64,000 bases of DNA, taken from positions 186,001 through 250,000 of the forward strand of contig JAFAFR010000050.1 in NCBI GenBank assembly GCA_023423405.1, read 5' to 3'. The stretch's first letter is position 1; each line of letters opens with the position of its first letter. Source of the DNA: Bacteroidota bacterium (GTDB taxonomy: Bacteria; Bacteroidota; Bacteroidia; Chitinophagales; Chitinophagaceae). Below the pieces are notes generated by a model. It was not told the origin of the DNA. It made no database searches and saw only the letters and a program-made list of their open reading frames with translations. A program made the position numbers and the translations under genes. Below, one piece after another: positions 14,577 to 23,752 of the stretch.

Positions 14577-16496
14577 ATGATCCAAAAATACATGCTATGC
14601 CTGCTGCTGGCAGGTTTAACTGCTGGCGGTCTGCAGGCACAGCCCGAACGCTGGCAGCAAAGAGTGAAATACACCATGGACATCGACATGGATGTTACCA
14701 CCAACCGGTTCACCGGGAAACAGGAACTGGTGTATACCAATAATTCTCCCGATACGCTGAAAAGATTGTTTTACCATTTATACTGGAACGCATTTCAGCC
14801 AAACAGCAGCATGGATGCCCGCAGCCGCGAACTGGGAAAAACACTGATCAATAACCGGCCCGACTGGGACGGCCGCGTGAAGGACAGGATACAGCAACTG
14901 AAGCCCGATGAAATCGGTTACCAGAAAATACTTTCCCTGAAAATGAACGGGGTGAAACAACCCTATCATATCGACGAAACCATCCTGGTGGTGGATCTCG
15001 TAAAACCCATTCTGCCGCGCAGCAAAGTGACGCTTAATATGGAGTTCGAAGCGCAGGTGCCGCTGCAGATCCGCCGCGCCGGCCGCGACAATCCCGGTAC
15101 CGGCGTGCGTTACAGCATGAGCCAGTGGTACCCGAAACTTTGCGAGTACGACTATGAAGGCTGGCATCCTACGCCCTATGTGGCCCGCGAATTCTACGGC
15201 GTATGGGGCGACTACGACGTAACCATCCGGATCGACCGCAACTATACAATCGGGGGCACCGGCTACCTGCAGAATCCGCAAAGTATCGGACACGGTTATG
15301 AAACCCCCGGCGCCAAAACAACGTTGCCCAATACACCCAAACTGAACTGGCGTTTTGTTGCCCCGGAAGTGCACGATTTCATGTGGGCGGCCGATCCCGA
15401 ATTCAAACACCTGGTGCGCCAGGTCCCGAACGGCCCAACCATCCACGTGCTGTACAATTACAAAGAAAACGATCCGAAGAACGACGAAGCCTGGAACAAA
15501 GTGGCGGATGCCGCCGTGAAAGTGTTGCCTTTTATCGAAGCGCATTTTGGCAAGTATCCCTACAAACAATATTCGTTTATACATGGGGGGGATGGCGGCA
15601 TGGAATATCCCATGGGCACCCTCATCAGCGGCCCCAGCCTGGGCACCGCTTTTCACGAGTGGATGCATACCTGGTACCAGATGCTGATGGGCACCAACGA
15701 AAGCCTCTATGCCTGGATGGACGAGGGTTTCACTTCCTACGCAGAAAGCCTCGTGTCTGAATACTACGCTTCACTCGACGGTAACAACAAAGTGACGCAG
15801 GAAGCGAATAGCACAGGGCCTAAAAAAGAAGAGAACCGCGAATCACCCCATAAGGGCGCTTACGACGCTTATTTTTACCTGGTGAAATCCGGAAGGGAAG
15901 AACCGATGACCACCCACGCCGACCACTTCGAAACCAACCTGGCCTACAGCATCGCTGCTTATTCCAAAGGAGAAGTGTTCATGGAACAACTGGGTTATAT
16001 CATCGGGGCATCGGTCCGCGACCAGGTACTGCTCGACTACTACCGCCTCTGGCATTTCAAGCATCCCAACGTGAATGATTTTATCCGCGTAGCGGAAAAC
16101 AGGAGTGGCCTGCAGCTCGACTGGTACCGTGAATATTGGGTGAATACCACCAAAACCATCGACTATGGTATCGACAGCCTGTACGAACAGGGCGGCGATA
16201 CCCGCATCCGCCTGAAAAGGACCGGGAAAATGCCCATGCCCGTGGACGTGCTCGTCACTTTTAAAGATGGCTCGAAGGAACTGCACTATGTGCCACTCAA
16301 CCTGATGTACGGCGCAAAACCGGAAGAGGATAAAACCATCCGGCGCATCGTGTATGAGCCCTGGCGCTGGACGCATCCGCAATATGAGATCAAGACAGCA
16401 AAGCCCCTGCAGCAAATCGTAAAAATTGAAATCGACCCTTCTGAAAGAATGGCTGACGTAAACCGCAAGGACAATGTATTGCAGCTTACCTGGTAA
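14577..16496 (+). CDS. Secreted M1-family zinc metallopeptidase
   Basis: A 639-residue exported aminopeptidase-like protein with a signal peptide (cleavage near LQAQ, residue 22). Gluzincin motif HEWMH at residues 360-364, third ligand Glu383 in WMDEGF (HEXXH-x18-E), and GGMEYPMGT in place of the M1 GAMEN motif. The first 200 residues form the usual N-terminal beta saddle. It probably trims peptides in the periplasm or at the surface. A strong terminator follows. It lies 19 bases after the PepSY-like gene in the same direction, a likely two-gene operon. Confidence 0.88.
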   Translation: MIQKYMLCLLLAGLTAGGLQAQPERWQQRVKYTMDIDMDVTTNRFTGKQELVYTNNSPDTLKRLFYHLYWNAFQPNSSMDARSRELGKTLINNRPDWDGRVKDRIQQLKPDEIGYQKILSLKMNGVKQPYHIDETILVVDLVKPILPRSKVTLNMEFEAQVPLQIRRAGRDNPGTGVRYSMSQWYPKLCEYDYEGWHPTPYVAREFYGVWGDYDVTIRIDRNYTIGGTGYLQNPQSIGHGYETPGAKTTLPNTPKLNWRFVAPEVHDFMWAADPEFKHLVRQVPNGPTIHVLYNYKENDPKNDEAWNKVADAAVKVLPFIEAHFGKYPYKQYSFIHGGDGGMEYPMGTLISGPSLGTAFHEWMHTWYQMLMGTNESLYAWMDEGFTSYAESLVSEYYASLDGNNKVTQEANSTGPKKEENRESPHKGAYDAYFYLVKSGREEPMTTHADHFETNLAYSIAAYSKGEVFMEQLGYIIGASVRDQVLLDYYRLWHFKHPNVNDFIRVAENRSGLQLDWYREYWVNTTKTIDYGIDSLYEQGGDTRIRLKRTGKMPMPVDVLVTFKDGSKELHYVPLNLMYGAKPEEDKTIRRIVYEPWRWTHPQYEIKTAKPLQQIVKIEIDPSERMADVNRKDNVLQLTW

Positions 16497-16540
16497 AGGA
16501 AGCTATTTGCTCAGGAGCGGTAAAGAATAAAACAAAAAGG

Positions 16541-16574
16541 AAAGTGCCTCCGTTTCCCGGGAGGCACTTTTTTA
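16541..16574 (+). terminator. Rho-independent terminator after the M1 peptidase gene
   Basis: Stem AAAGTGCCTCC / GGAGGCACTTT with an 8-base loop, then a T run. The rest of the 212-base gap to 16708 shows no gene. Confidence 0.9.
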
Positions 16575-16708
16575 TGACAAGGTTTCACATGCAGAAGGGG
16601 TTGCGGAACTCAGAGCTAAGGTTAATGATTAATAATATTTGAGGCATCCCGAAGCGATATCAAAAATACCATGGTTTTACCGGCTGTGAATACCACAAAC
16701 TGGGTATT

Positions 16709-17365
16709 TTAACGGCCAAAAAACTTATTTACGGCTTCCACCCGGTTATTTACATGTAATTTTTCATACATGTGATACACATGTTTTCGTACGGTTTCCT
16801 GGCTGATGAAGAGCTGGGCGGCGATCTCCTTATACAGCATTCCCTTCGACAACAGCTCCAGTATTTCCATTTCCCGGTTGCTCAGGGTGCTTAAATTGCC
16901 GGAGGCCGTATTCCCGGGCGAAAAGGCTTCGGCAGCGAGCGATTTCTGTTGAAAAGCAGCCACCACTTTACGGGCGATCTGGCTGCTCATAGGGGCGCCT
17001 CCCTCGTGGAGCTCGCGGATGGCATCCAGCAATTTGGCCGGGGAAGTCTTTTTCAGGATATAACCGCTGGCGCCCGCACTCAGGGCCTCGAATATCTTTT
17101 CATCTTCCTCGTACACCGTGCACATCATAAAAAGAATGTCCTTGTTCTCGGGCTTCAGTTTGCGAACGCATTCAATGCCGCTCATGCCGCCGAGGTTAAT
17201 ATCCATCAGCACCACATGGGGCTGCAGCGCCGGCATTTTGGCAACGGCATCTTCCCCGCTCGGAAAGCTGCCCAATAATTTGAATTCGTCGGAAAGCTTT
17301 ATGATTTCCTCCAGCGCCTGGCGGATATCGTTGGTATCATCTACTATGCAAACAGTAATGGCCAT
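16709..17365 (-). CDS. Orphan response regulator, NarL/FixJ type
   Basis: A 218-residue regulator. Receiver domain: acidic pocket Asp9/Asp10, phospho-acceptor Asp55 (VVLMDINLGG), Thr83 and Lys105 (GYILKKTSP). C-terminal LuxR-type helix-turn-helix: LSNREMEILELLSKGMLYKE, then IAAQLFISQETVRKHVYHMY. A Ser/Gln/Asn-rich linker (about 130-155) joins them. No histidine kinase gene is adjacent, so the partner lies elsewhere. It precedes rsmG on the other side of a 48-base gap on the same strand but is probably transcribed separately. Confidence 0.92.
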   Translation of the reverse strand: MAITVCIVDDTNDIRQALEEIIKLSDEFKLLGSFPSGEDAVAKMPALQPHVVLMDINLGGMSGIECVRKLKPENKDILFMMCTVYEEDEKIFEALSAGASGYILKKTSPAKLLDAIRELHEGGAPMSSQIARKVVAAFQQKSLAAEAFSPGNTASGNLSTLSNREMEILELLSKGMLYKEIAAQLFISQETVRKHVYHMYEKLHVNNRVEAVNKFFGR

Positions 17366-17413
17366 AATCTGGTTTGTTGGTTAATAGCCCGGGGGCCAAT
17401 AAAAGCGGCGGGT

Positions 17414-18064
17414 TTAGCGGTGCACATACAGTATGTACTTCTCGCGGAAACAGGACTCGGGGAAATAGTCGTACACTTCCTGTATCCTGGGCCGTGTGCG
17501 GGAAGCGGAGATCTCCTCCGCCAGGTCGCCCCCCTTCAGGCAAATGAGTCCCGATGCGGGGTGCGGACCCTCCGATGGCCTTTTTTTCAGCAGGGGCCTC
17601 GACCAGCCCCACAAACTGGCCAGCGGCGCCACCGCCCGGGATACCACGTAGTCGAAGGTACGGTCTTTGATCTCTTCCACGCGCGTGTGCCGCGTGCTCA
17701 CATTCCGGAGCCCCGTGCCGGCCGCTACTTCCTTTACCACCGTCAGCTTTTTATTGATGCTGTCGGCCAGCAGGAATTCTACTTCCGGGAAAAAGATGGC
17801 CAGGGGAATGCCCGGGAAACCGCCGCCTGTGCCAATGTCCAGCACGGTGCTCCCCGCGGGCAATTCATATGCAGCGGCAATGGCCAGGCTGTGCAGCACA
17901 TGGTTCTGGTAAAGCTGCTCGATGTCTTTCCGCGAAATGACATTGATCTTGCTGTTCCATTCCATGTAAAGGGCTTCCAGCGCTGCGAACTGTTCCCATT
18001 GTTTGTCGGTGAAATCGCTGAAATATTTGGCGATCAGACCCAGCTTTGACGGGGTTTTTTCCAT
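17414..18064 (-). CDS. rsmG: 16S rRNA (guanine(527)-N(7))-methyltransferase
   Basis: A 216-residue SAM-dependent methyltransferase (GidB). Visible: NSKINVISRKD, then HVLHSLAIA, the SAM-binding VLDIGTGGGFPGIPLAI, and FDYVVSRAVAPL. I chose the ATG at 18064 (MEKTPSKLGLIAKYF), since the longer frame to 18160 lies wholly inside the glycosyltransferase gene. The two genes overlap by 31 bases, suggesting co-transcription with translational coupling. Absence of RsmG gives low-level streptomycin resistance in many bacteria (known of the family). Confidence 0.92.
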   Translation of the reverse strand: MEKTPSKLGLIAKYFSDFTDKQWEQFAALEALYMEWNSKINVISRKDIEQLYQNHVLHSLAIAAAYELPAGSTVLDIGTGGGFPGIPLAIFFPEVEFLLADSINKKLTVVKEVAAGTGLRNVSTRHTRVEEIKDRTFDYVVSRAVAPLASLWGWSRPLLKKRPSEGPHPASGLICLKGGDLAEEISASRTRPRIQEVYDYFPESCFREKYILYVHR

Positions 18065-19167
18065 ATTGCTGGGGCAAAGATGCAATAATAAACGAACATC
18101 CAGATGTCGAACAGCCACCACCAGGGCCAGAGGTCCTTCTCCTGCAATTTCTGCATGCATTTGTACTGCAGAATGGCCTGGCTCAAAAAGCGGAGGGCAA
18201 ATACCGCCAGGGTGAGTTTCCAGTCGAACAGCAGCAGGCTGAGGACCAGCGCAGGATAATACAGGAACTGGGTGGCGGAATAGAGTCCCAGCAAAAATTT
18301 GAACTTGCCGCTGTAATATTTTCCCGTGCTGTAATGCCGGTTCTTTTGCCGGAGCCAGTCGCCGAAATGTTGCTTGGGCTCGGAGAGCGTAAAGGCTTCG
18401 GGATCGATCACCACCCGCGTATTGGCGCCGCGGGCCACTTTATGGATGAAGAGGTCGTCGTCACCGCCGGGCAGGTGGTTGATATTGCTGAAGCCCTTGT
18501 TCGACAGGAAGAGCTGGCGTTTGTAAGAAAGGTTTCTTCCTACGCCCATGTAGGGGAGCCCGGCCATGGCAAAAGACAGGTATTGCATGCCGGTATGGAA
18601 GGTTTCGAAACGGATCAGCTTGTTCAGCAGCCCGGGTTTTTTCTGGTAAGGTCCGTAGCCCAGCACCACTTCCACGCCGTCTTCGTAGGCGTCCTGCATC
18701 CGGTACAGCCAGTGCTCCGAAGCCGGTACGCAGTCGGCATCGGTGAGCAGCAGAATCTCGTGGCTGGCTTCCCGGATACCGATGCTCAGCGGGTATTTTT
18801 TCCCCGGGATGCCCTTGGCTTCCTGTTCCAGGTTTACGATCTCCAGGCTCTTGAATGTTTTTTTGAATTCCTCCAGCAGGAAGCGGGTATCGTCCTGGCT
18901 GTTGTGATTGACCACTACCAGTTCGTGCGTGCTGGGGTATTCCTGGAAAAGCACGCCCGGCAGGTTGCGGGCCAGGTTGCCGGCCTCATCCCGGGCGCAG
19001 ATCACCACCGAAACCGGGTGCTGCTGTCGCTGCAAACGGTCCTTCGGCCGGAAAAATGCCAGCCGGCTGAAAACGCCCCAATAATAAAGGAGCTGAATAA
19101 AGCTGATGATGCAAAAGAAAATAAAGGCTGTCCATGCCCAATCCAGGTGGAACTGCAATGAATCCAT
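18034..19167 (-). CDS. Family 2 glycosyltransferase, membrane-bound
   Basis: A 377-residue protein with an N-terminal transmembrane helix (about 10-32), a GT-A domain (VSVVICARDEAGNLARNLPG, LLLTDADCVPASEHW with the DxD-like element, GGDDD and RQKNRHYS in place of the Q-x-x-R-W motif), and two to three C-terminal helices (about 285-365). This layout resembles processive glycosyltransferases acting on polysaccharides or lipids at the inner membrane. The acceptor is unknown; no polysaccharide cluster surrounds it. It overlaps rsmG downstream and is divergent from tgt. Confidence 0.85.
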   Translation of the reverse strand: MDSLQFHLDWAWTAFIFFCIISFIQLLYYWGVFSRLAFFRPKDRLQRQQHPVSVVICARDEAGNLARNLPGVLFQEYPSTHELVVVNHNSQDDTRFLLEEFKKTFKSLEIVNLEQEAKGIPGKKYPLSIGIREASHEILLLTDADCVPASEHWLYRMQDAYEDGVEVVLGYGPYQKKPGLLNKLIRFETFHTGMQYLSFAMAGLPYMGVGRNLSYKRQLFLSNKGFSNINHLPGGDDDLFIHKVARGANTRVVIDPEAFTLSEPKQHFGDWLRQKNRHYSTGKYYSGKFKFLLGLYSATQFLYYPALVLSLLLFDWKLTLAVFALRFLSQAILQYKCMQKLQEKDLWPWWWLFDIWMFVYYCIFAPAIWKKPRQSWV

Positions 19168-19214
19168 AAACGTCTAGGGTTGGCGCGAAAATAATACTTA
19201 AAAGCGGCAAACCT

Positions 19215-19222
19215 TACCTTTG
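19215..19222 (+). promoter_or_regulatory. -7 box before tgt, implying a leaderless or near-leaderless mRNA
   Basis: TACCTTTG, a perfect TAnnTTTG, ends 7 bases before the ATG at 19230. No convincing -33 TTTG at the right distance. Confidence 0.5.
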
Positions 19223-19229
19223 CGGGCTT

Positions 19230-20369
19230 ATGGCTGTTTTAGAGTTTGAATTGCTGCAACAGGATCCGGGATCCCGGGCCCGCGCCGGCCGTTTTCAAAC
19301 CGACCATGGCTGGGTGGAAACACCCATTTTCATGCCGGTTGGAACGGCGGGAAGCGTGAAGGCGGTTTCGCAGCAACAATTGCGGGAAGAAGTAAATGCG
19401 GAGATCATCCTGGGCAATACCTATCATCTTTACCTGCGGCCCGGCGTGGAAGTGCTCGAAGCAGCCGGCGGCCTGCACCGCTTCAATGGGTGGGATAAGC
19501 CCATCCTTACCGACAGCGGTGGTTACCAGGTATTTTCGCTGGCCGGTAACCGTAAGCTGACCGAAGAAGGCGCCCTGTTCCAGTCGCATATCGACGGCTC
19601 AAAGCACCTTTTTACACCTGAATCGGTGATGGACATCCAGCGCAGCATCGGCGCCGATATCATCATGGCCTTTGATGAATGCCCCCCTTACCCGAGCGAC
19701 TATGGTTATGCGCGGCGCTCCATGGAGCTAACACACCGCTGGCTCGATCGCTGTGTGAACCGCCTCGCGGAAACGCCCGGCAAATACGGCTATACGCAGA
19801 ACCTCTTTCCCATTGTGCAGGGCAGCACCTATCCCGACCTGCGGAAAGCTTCCTGCCAGTACATCAGCAGCAAGGGCGCGGCCGGCAACGCCATCGGCGG
19901 CCTCAGCGTGGGCGAACCGGAAGAGATGATGTACGAGCTGGCAGCGCTTTGCTGCGAACAGCTTCCTGCCGATAAACCGCGCTACCTCATGGGCGTGGGC
20001 ACTCCCTGGAACATACTGGAAAATATTTCCCTGGGCATCGATATGTTCGATTGCGTAATGCCTACCCGCAATGGCCGCAACGCCATGCTCTTCACCAGCA
20101 AAGGCGTTATTAATATCGACAACAAAAAATGGGAAAAGGATTTTTCGCCCATCGACGACGGCATCGACTGCGCCATGAGTCAGTATTACAGCAAGGCCTA
20201 CCTGCGGCACCTGGTAAAATCGAAGGAGATACTGGCCCTTACCCTGGCCAGCGTTCACAACCTGGCTTTTTATCTCTGGCTGGTGCGGGAAGCACGCCGC
20301 CACATCCTGGCCGGCGATTTCAACCAGTGGAAAAACGATTATATTCCCGTGCTGAAAACCAGGCTTTAA
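19230..20369 (+). CDS. tgt: tRNA-guanine transglycosylase (queuine tRNA-ribosyltransferase)
   Basis: A 379-residue Tgt that swaps guanine-34 for preQ1 in tRNAs with GUN anticodons, the step before QueA (whose gene ends at 63709 in this window). Visible: FMPVGTAGSVKAV, ILGNTYHLYLRPG, PILTDSGGYQVFSL with the general Asp, and DCVMPTRNGRNAML with the nucleophilic Asp. The zinc site is altered: where E. coli has Cys-x-Cys-x2-Cys, I read Ile312, Cys314 and Ser317; the His at 343 (VHNLAFY) is kept. Overall length is normal and the active site looks complete. Confidence 0.94.
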   Translation: MAVLEFELLQQDPGSRARAGRFQTDHGWVETPIFMPVGTAGSVKAVSQQQLREEVNAEIILGNTYHLYLRPGVEVLEAAGGLHRFNGWDKPILTDSGGYQVFSLAGNRKLTEEGALFQSHIDGSKHLFTPESVMDIQRSIGADIIMAFDECPPYPSDYGYARRSMELTHRWLDRCVNRLAETPGKYGYTQNLFPIVQGSTYPDLRKASCQYISSKGAAGNAIGGLSVGEPEEMMYELAALCCEQLPADKPRYLMGVGTPWNILENISLGIDMFDCVMPTRNGRNAMLFTSKGVINIDNKKWEKDFSPIDDGIDCAMSQYYSKAYLRHLVKSKEILALTLASVHNLAFYLWLVREARRHILAGDFNQWKNDYIPVLKTRL

Positions 20370-20404
20370 CAAACGCAGCGCAAAAGCCATAGGCAATTTT
20401 CCAG

Positions 20405-20412
20405 TAGTTTTG
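20405..20412 (+). promoter_or_regulatory. -7 box upstream of the LptF/G-type permease gene
   Basis: TAGTTTTG, a perfect TAnnTTTG, 20 bases before the ATG at 20433. No clear -33 box. Confidence 0.4.
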
Positions 20413-20432
20413 ACAATCATCATTTCCGGGTT

Positions 20433-21524
20433 ATGAAGATCCTCGACTGGTACATATTCAAAAAGTTCATGGTCACTTTTCTCTTTGCCATCCTCACCAT
20501 TACGGTGATCGCGGTGGTGATCGATACGAGTGAAAAGACCGACGACTTTGTGAAATCCGGGCTTTCTTTCGGCGGCATCATCACCAAATATTATTTCGGG
20601 TTCATTCCTTTTATCATCAGCATGATCTTCCCGCTGATCGTGTTCATCGCCGTTATCTTTTTCACCTCCAAAATGGCCGGCCGCTCCGAAACGGTGGCGA
20701 TACTGGCAGCGGGCATTCCCTACAACCGCATGCTCAGGCCCTACCTCATGGGCGCTTTGCTGCTGGCGGCCATCATGGCCTGGGCCAATGCCTTTGTGAT
20801 ACCCCGCGCCAACCAGATCTACAGCAATTTCAAATCGGTGTATATCGACAGGAACAGCTCCTACCAGCCGGGTTCCGGCGGCAGCCGCGACTTTTATTTC
20901 CGTTCCGATTCTGTCAGCTTTGTGGGCATCAAGTACTACGATACGGTGAACAAAAGCGCCAGCTCTTTTTTCCTCGACCGCATCCACGACAATAAAGTGG
21001 TGTACAACCTGCGTGCGGATTATATCCGCTGGGACACGGCCGCAAAAAAATGGCGGGCAGAAAATACCGTGGAAAGAAAGATCGATGGCCTGCACGAAAC
21101 CCTTACCAAACACAACAGCTACCTCATAGACCTGAACATGCGGCCCAATGAATTGCGGCGCGATGAATACATGAAAGACAAACTCAGCACACCCGAACTG
21201 CTGAGTTTTATCAGGAAGGAAGAGAGCAGGGGTACAGAAGGACTGAACACTTACAAAGTGGAATTGTACCGGCGTTTCGCCACACCCGTGTCTGTGATCA
21301 TACTCACGCTGATGGGTGTGGCGGTGGCCGCCCGCAAAACCAGGGGCGGCAGCGGTTTGCACATGGCATTTGGTATTGTGACGGCCGCGCTCTTTGTGGT
21401 GATGGACAAATTTTCAACGGTCTTTTCTACCAAAGGAAGTTTCCCGCCGGCGCTGGCTGCCTGGCTTCCAAATATCATCTTTGCGGTGGTTGCGGTGTTC
21501 CTCTACCGGAATGCTCCCAAATAG
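20433..21524 (+). CDS. LptF/LptG-family LPS export permease
   Basis: A 363-residue YjgP/YjgQ-family protein: MKILDWYIFKKFMVTFLFA at the N-terminus (typical start of LptG/F), three N-terminal transmembrane helices (about 12-110), a large periplasmic beta-jellyroll part (about 120-270), and three C-terminal helices (about 280-360). With LptB it extracts lipopolysaccharide from the inner membrane and passes it to LptC. The lengths and RRFATPVSVIILTLMGVAVA motif fit. I cannot say whether it is LptF or LptG; its partner is not in the window. Confidence 0.87.
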   Translation: MKILDWYIFKKFMVTFLFAILTITVIAVVIDTSEKTDDFVKSGLSFGGIITKYYFGFIPFIISMIFPLIVFIAVIFFTSKMAGRSETVAILAAGIPYNRMLRPYLMGALLLAAIMAWANAFVIPRANQIYSNFKSVYIDRNSSYQPGSGGSRDFYFRSDSVSFVGIKYYDTVNKSASSFFLDRIHDNKVVYNLRADYIRWDTAAKKWRAENTVERKIDGLHETLTKHNSYLIDLNMRPNELRRDEYMKDKLSTPELLSFIRKEESRGTEGLNTYKVELYRRFATPVSVIILTLMGVAVAARKTRGGSGLHMAFGIVTAALFVVMDKFSTVFSTKGSFPPALAAWLPNIIFAVVAVFLYRNAPK

Positions 21525-21615
21525 TTTTCATGCTGTTTTAATGTGGAATGACTTAATTTTAGCGGTTATAGTCAACCCTGGATTGCAACTGGGGAACATA
21601 TAAAAATTGTTCTAC

Positions 21616-22941
21616 ATGGGAGCGTACAAAGAAAAATTCAAAGCCAAGGCAGATGCGGCGTCGGCCGAAATAAAGGAGATCCTCAAAGAGCACGGAAGCA
21701 AAAAAATCGGTGAAGTAACGCTGTCCCAAATCTACCAGGGCATGCGCGGCATTACGGGGCTGGTGTCTGAAACCTCCCTGCTCGATGCGCACGAAGGCAT
21801 CCGTTTCAGGGGCTATACCATTCCCGAACTGCAGGAAAAATTACCCAAGGCAAAGGGAGGGAATGAGCCGCTTCCTGAGGGACTGTTTCACCTCATGCTG
21901 TTCGACAGCCTGCCCAATGAGGAAGATGTCAGTGAAATGACCGCGAAATGGCAGCGCCGTTCGCACGTGCCTACCCATGTGTTCAACACGATCGACGCGC
22001 TTCCACTGGGCACGCATCCCATGACCATGTTCGTGGTAGGGGTGATGGCCCTGCAAACAGAAAGCAATTTCGCCAAGGAATATGCGAAGGGAATGAGCAA
22101 GAAGGATTATTGGGACTATGTGTTCGACGATGCCATGGACCTGATCGCCCGCCTTCCGCGCATTGCCGCTTATGTGTACCGCAGAAAATACAAATCCAAC
22201 GAGCACATACAACCGAACGGGCTGCTCGACTGGGCCGGCAATTTTGCCCATATGCTGGGATACGAAAACGAAGGCTTCAAAGAGCTGATGCGTTTGTACA
22301 TGACCATCCATGCCGATCACGAAGGCGGAAACGTCAGCGCACATACCACCCATCTCGTGGGTTCGGCGCTGAGCGATCCCTATCTGAGTTTTGCGGCCGG
22401 TATGAATGGGCTGGCAGGACCTTTGCATGGCCTGGCTAACCAGGAAGTGATCAAATGGATCTTCGAGATGCAGGAACAGCTCGGTACGGAACTGCCCGAC
22501 AAGGAGCAGATCGCCCAATACGTGCGTGATACCCTTGCTGCCGGGAAAGTGGTTCCCGGTTACGGGCATGCGGTGCTGCGCAAAACCGATCCGCGGTTTA
22601 CTGCCCAGATGGAATTTGGGAAGAAGCACATGCCCGACGATGCGCTTTGCCAAACGGTTTGGAATGTTTATGATACGGTGCCGCCTATTCTGCAGAGCCT
22701 TGGCAAGATCAAAAACCCCTGGCCCAATGTGGACGCGCACAGCGGCGCCCTGTTGGTGCACTATGGTATGGTGGAATATGAATTCTACACGGTGCTCTTT
22801 GCGGTGAGCCGCGCCCTGGGTGTGATGGCCAGCCTGATCTGGGACCGGGCCCTCGGTTTCCCGATCGAAAGGCCGAAGTCGGTCACCACGCGGCTGGTGA
22901 AGCGCTGGCTGAAGGGAGAGGACGATATCTGGGGCGATTGA
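21616..22941 (+). CDS. Citrate synthase, eukaryote-like long form
   Basis: A 441-residue citrate synthase, condensing oxaloacetate with acetyl-CoA to enter the TCA cycle. Catalytic residues visible: His in GLAGPLHGLANQ, His in VVPGYGHAVLR, and Asp in PNVDAHSGALL. The GITGLVSETSLLDAHEGIRF and LPKAKGG segments and the length resemble the mitochondrial-type enzyme rather than the short GltA. ATG at 21616 preferred to the TTG at 21607. A strong terminator follows. The 2-oxoglutarate dehydrogenase genes of the same cycle are at 52077-56425. Confidence 0.93.
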   Translation: MGAYKEKFKAKADAASAEIKEILKEHGSKKIGEVTLSQIYQGMRGITGLVSETSLLDAHEGIRFRGYTIPELQEKLPKAKGGNEPLPEGLFHLMLFDSLPNEEDVSEMTAKWQRRSHVPTHVFNTIDALPLGTHPMTMFVVGVMALQTESNFAKEYAKGMSKKDYWDYVFDDAMDLIARLPRIAAYVYRRKYKSNEHIQPNGLLDWAGNFAHMLGYENEGFKELMRLYMTIHADHEGGNVSAHTTHLVGSALSDPYLSFAAGMNGLAGPLHGLANQEVIKWIFEMQEQLGTELPDKEQIAQYVRDTLAAGKVVPGYGHAVLRKTDPRFTAQMEFGKKHMPDDALCQTVWNVYDTVPPILQSLGKIKNPWPNVDAHSGALLVHYGMVEYEFYTVLFAVSRALGVMASLIWDRALGFPIERPKSVTTRLVKRWLKGEDDIWGD

Positions 22942-22990
22942 GTCCCGGCTATTGCGTCCCTGGCTATTGTTATGCCGTCCTAAGTAATTG

Positions 22991-23017
22991 AAATCCAACC
23001 CCGGTTGGATTTTTTTT
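22991..23017 (+). terminator. Rho-independent terminator after citrate synthase
   Basis: AAATCCAACC-CC-GGTTGGATTT followed by a run of T. The apical bases likely open to a larger loop. Confidence 0.85.
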
Positions 23018-23073
23018 ATCGCCACTTGATTATTTGAAGTTTAAACATTAACTTAGCATAAAATACAAACATT

Positions 23074-23601
23074 ATGGCAACCTGGAACATAGACCCCCAC
23101 CATTCTGAGATAGCCTTCAGGGTAAAGCACCTGGTTATCTCCACTGTATCTGGCAAGTTCACCGGCTTTGAAGGCACGGTGGAAGCGGAGAAAGAAGATT
23201 TCAGCGATGCGAAGGTGAAATTTTCGGCTGCTGTTGACAGCATCACTACGGGTAATGAGCAGCGCGATGGTCACCTGAAATCATCTGATTTTTTTGACGC
23301 CGCCGGTCACCCCAAACTGGAATTTGTTTCCAGCTCGCTGCAGCCCAAAGGCGGTTCCGATTATGTGCTGAAGGGAGACCTTACCATTCGCGGCACCACC
23401 AAACCCGTGGAGCTGGCTGCCGAATTCGGCGGTATCCAAAAGGATTTTTACGGCAATACCGTTGCGGGCTTTGAGCTGAGCGGAAAGATCAACCGCCAGG
23501 ATTTCGGCCTCACCTGGAGCGCCGTTACGGAAGCCGGTGGCGTAGTGGTGTCTGACGAAGTGAAACTGGCGATCAACGTGGAGTTGATCAAAAAAGCCTG
23601 A
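23074..23601 (+). CDS. YceI-family protein
   Basis: A 175-residue lipocalin-like YceI protein that binds an isoprenoid-type lipid in a beta-barrel. Starts MATWNIDPHHSEIAFRVKHL, the classic family opening, followed by DFFDAAGHPKLEFVSSSL and DLTIRGTTKPVEL. There is no signal peptide, so this copy is likely cytoplasmic, unlike E. coli YceI. Stands alone between the citrate synthase terminator and the tRNA-Ala promoter. Confidence 0.9.
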   Translation: MATWNIDPHHSEIAFRVKHLVISTVSGKFTGFEGTVEAEKEDFSDAKVKFSAAVDSITTGNEQRDGHLKSSDFFDAAGHPKLEFVSSSLQPKGGSDYVLKGDLTIRGTTKPVELAAEFGGIQKDFYGNTVAGFELSGKINRQDFGLTWSAVTEAGGVVVSDEVKLAINVELIKKA

Positions 23602-23610
23602 CATATATTT

Positions 23611-23641
23611 TTTGCCGGATAGCTTCCCCTCTCTATATTTG
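23611..23641 (+). promoter_or_regulatory. Consensus Bacteroidota promoter of tRNA-Ala
   Basis: -33 TTTG (23611-23614), 19-base spacer, -7 TATATTTG (23634-23641). This is the best match to TTTG-N17-22-TAnnTTTG in the window. Transcription would start about 7 bases on, some 25 bases before the tRNA. Confidence 0.8.
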
Positions 23642-23671
23642 CACTCCCGTTGAGGGAGCTTTGGCAAAAAA

Positions 23672-23745
<74 letters not shown>

Positions 23746-23752
23746 CTGGAAT

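Noticed and set aside
19728..21362. 544-residue minus-strand frame over tgt and the LptF/G gene
   Set aside because: Lies opposite two well-supported genes and shows no motif.
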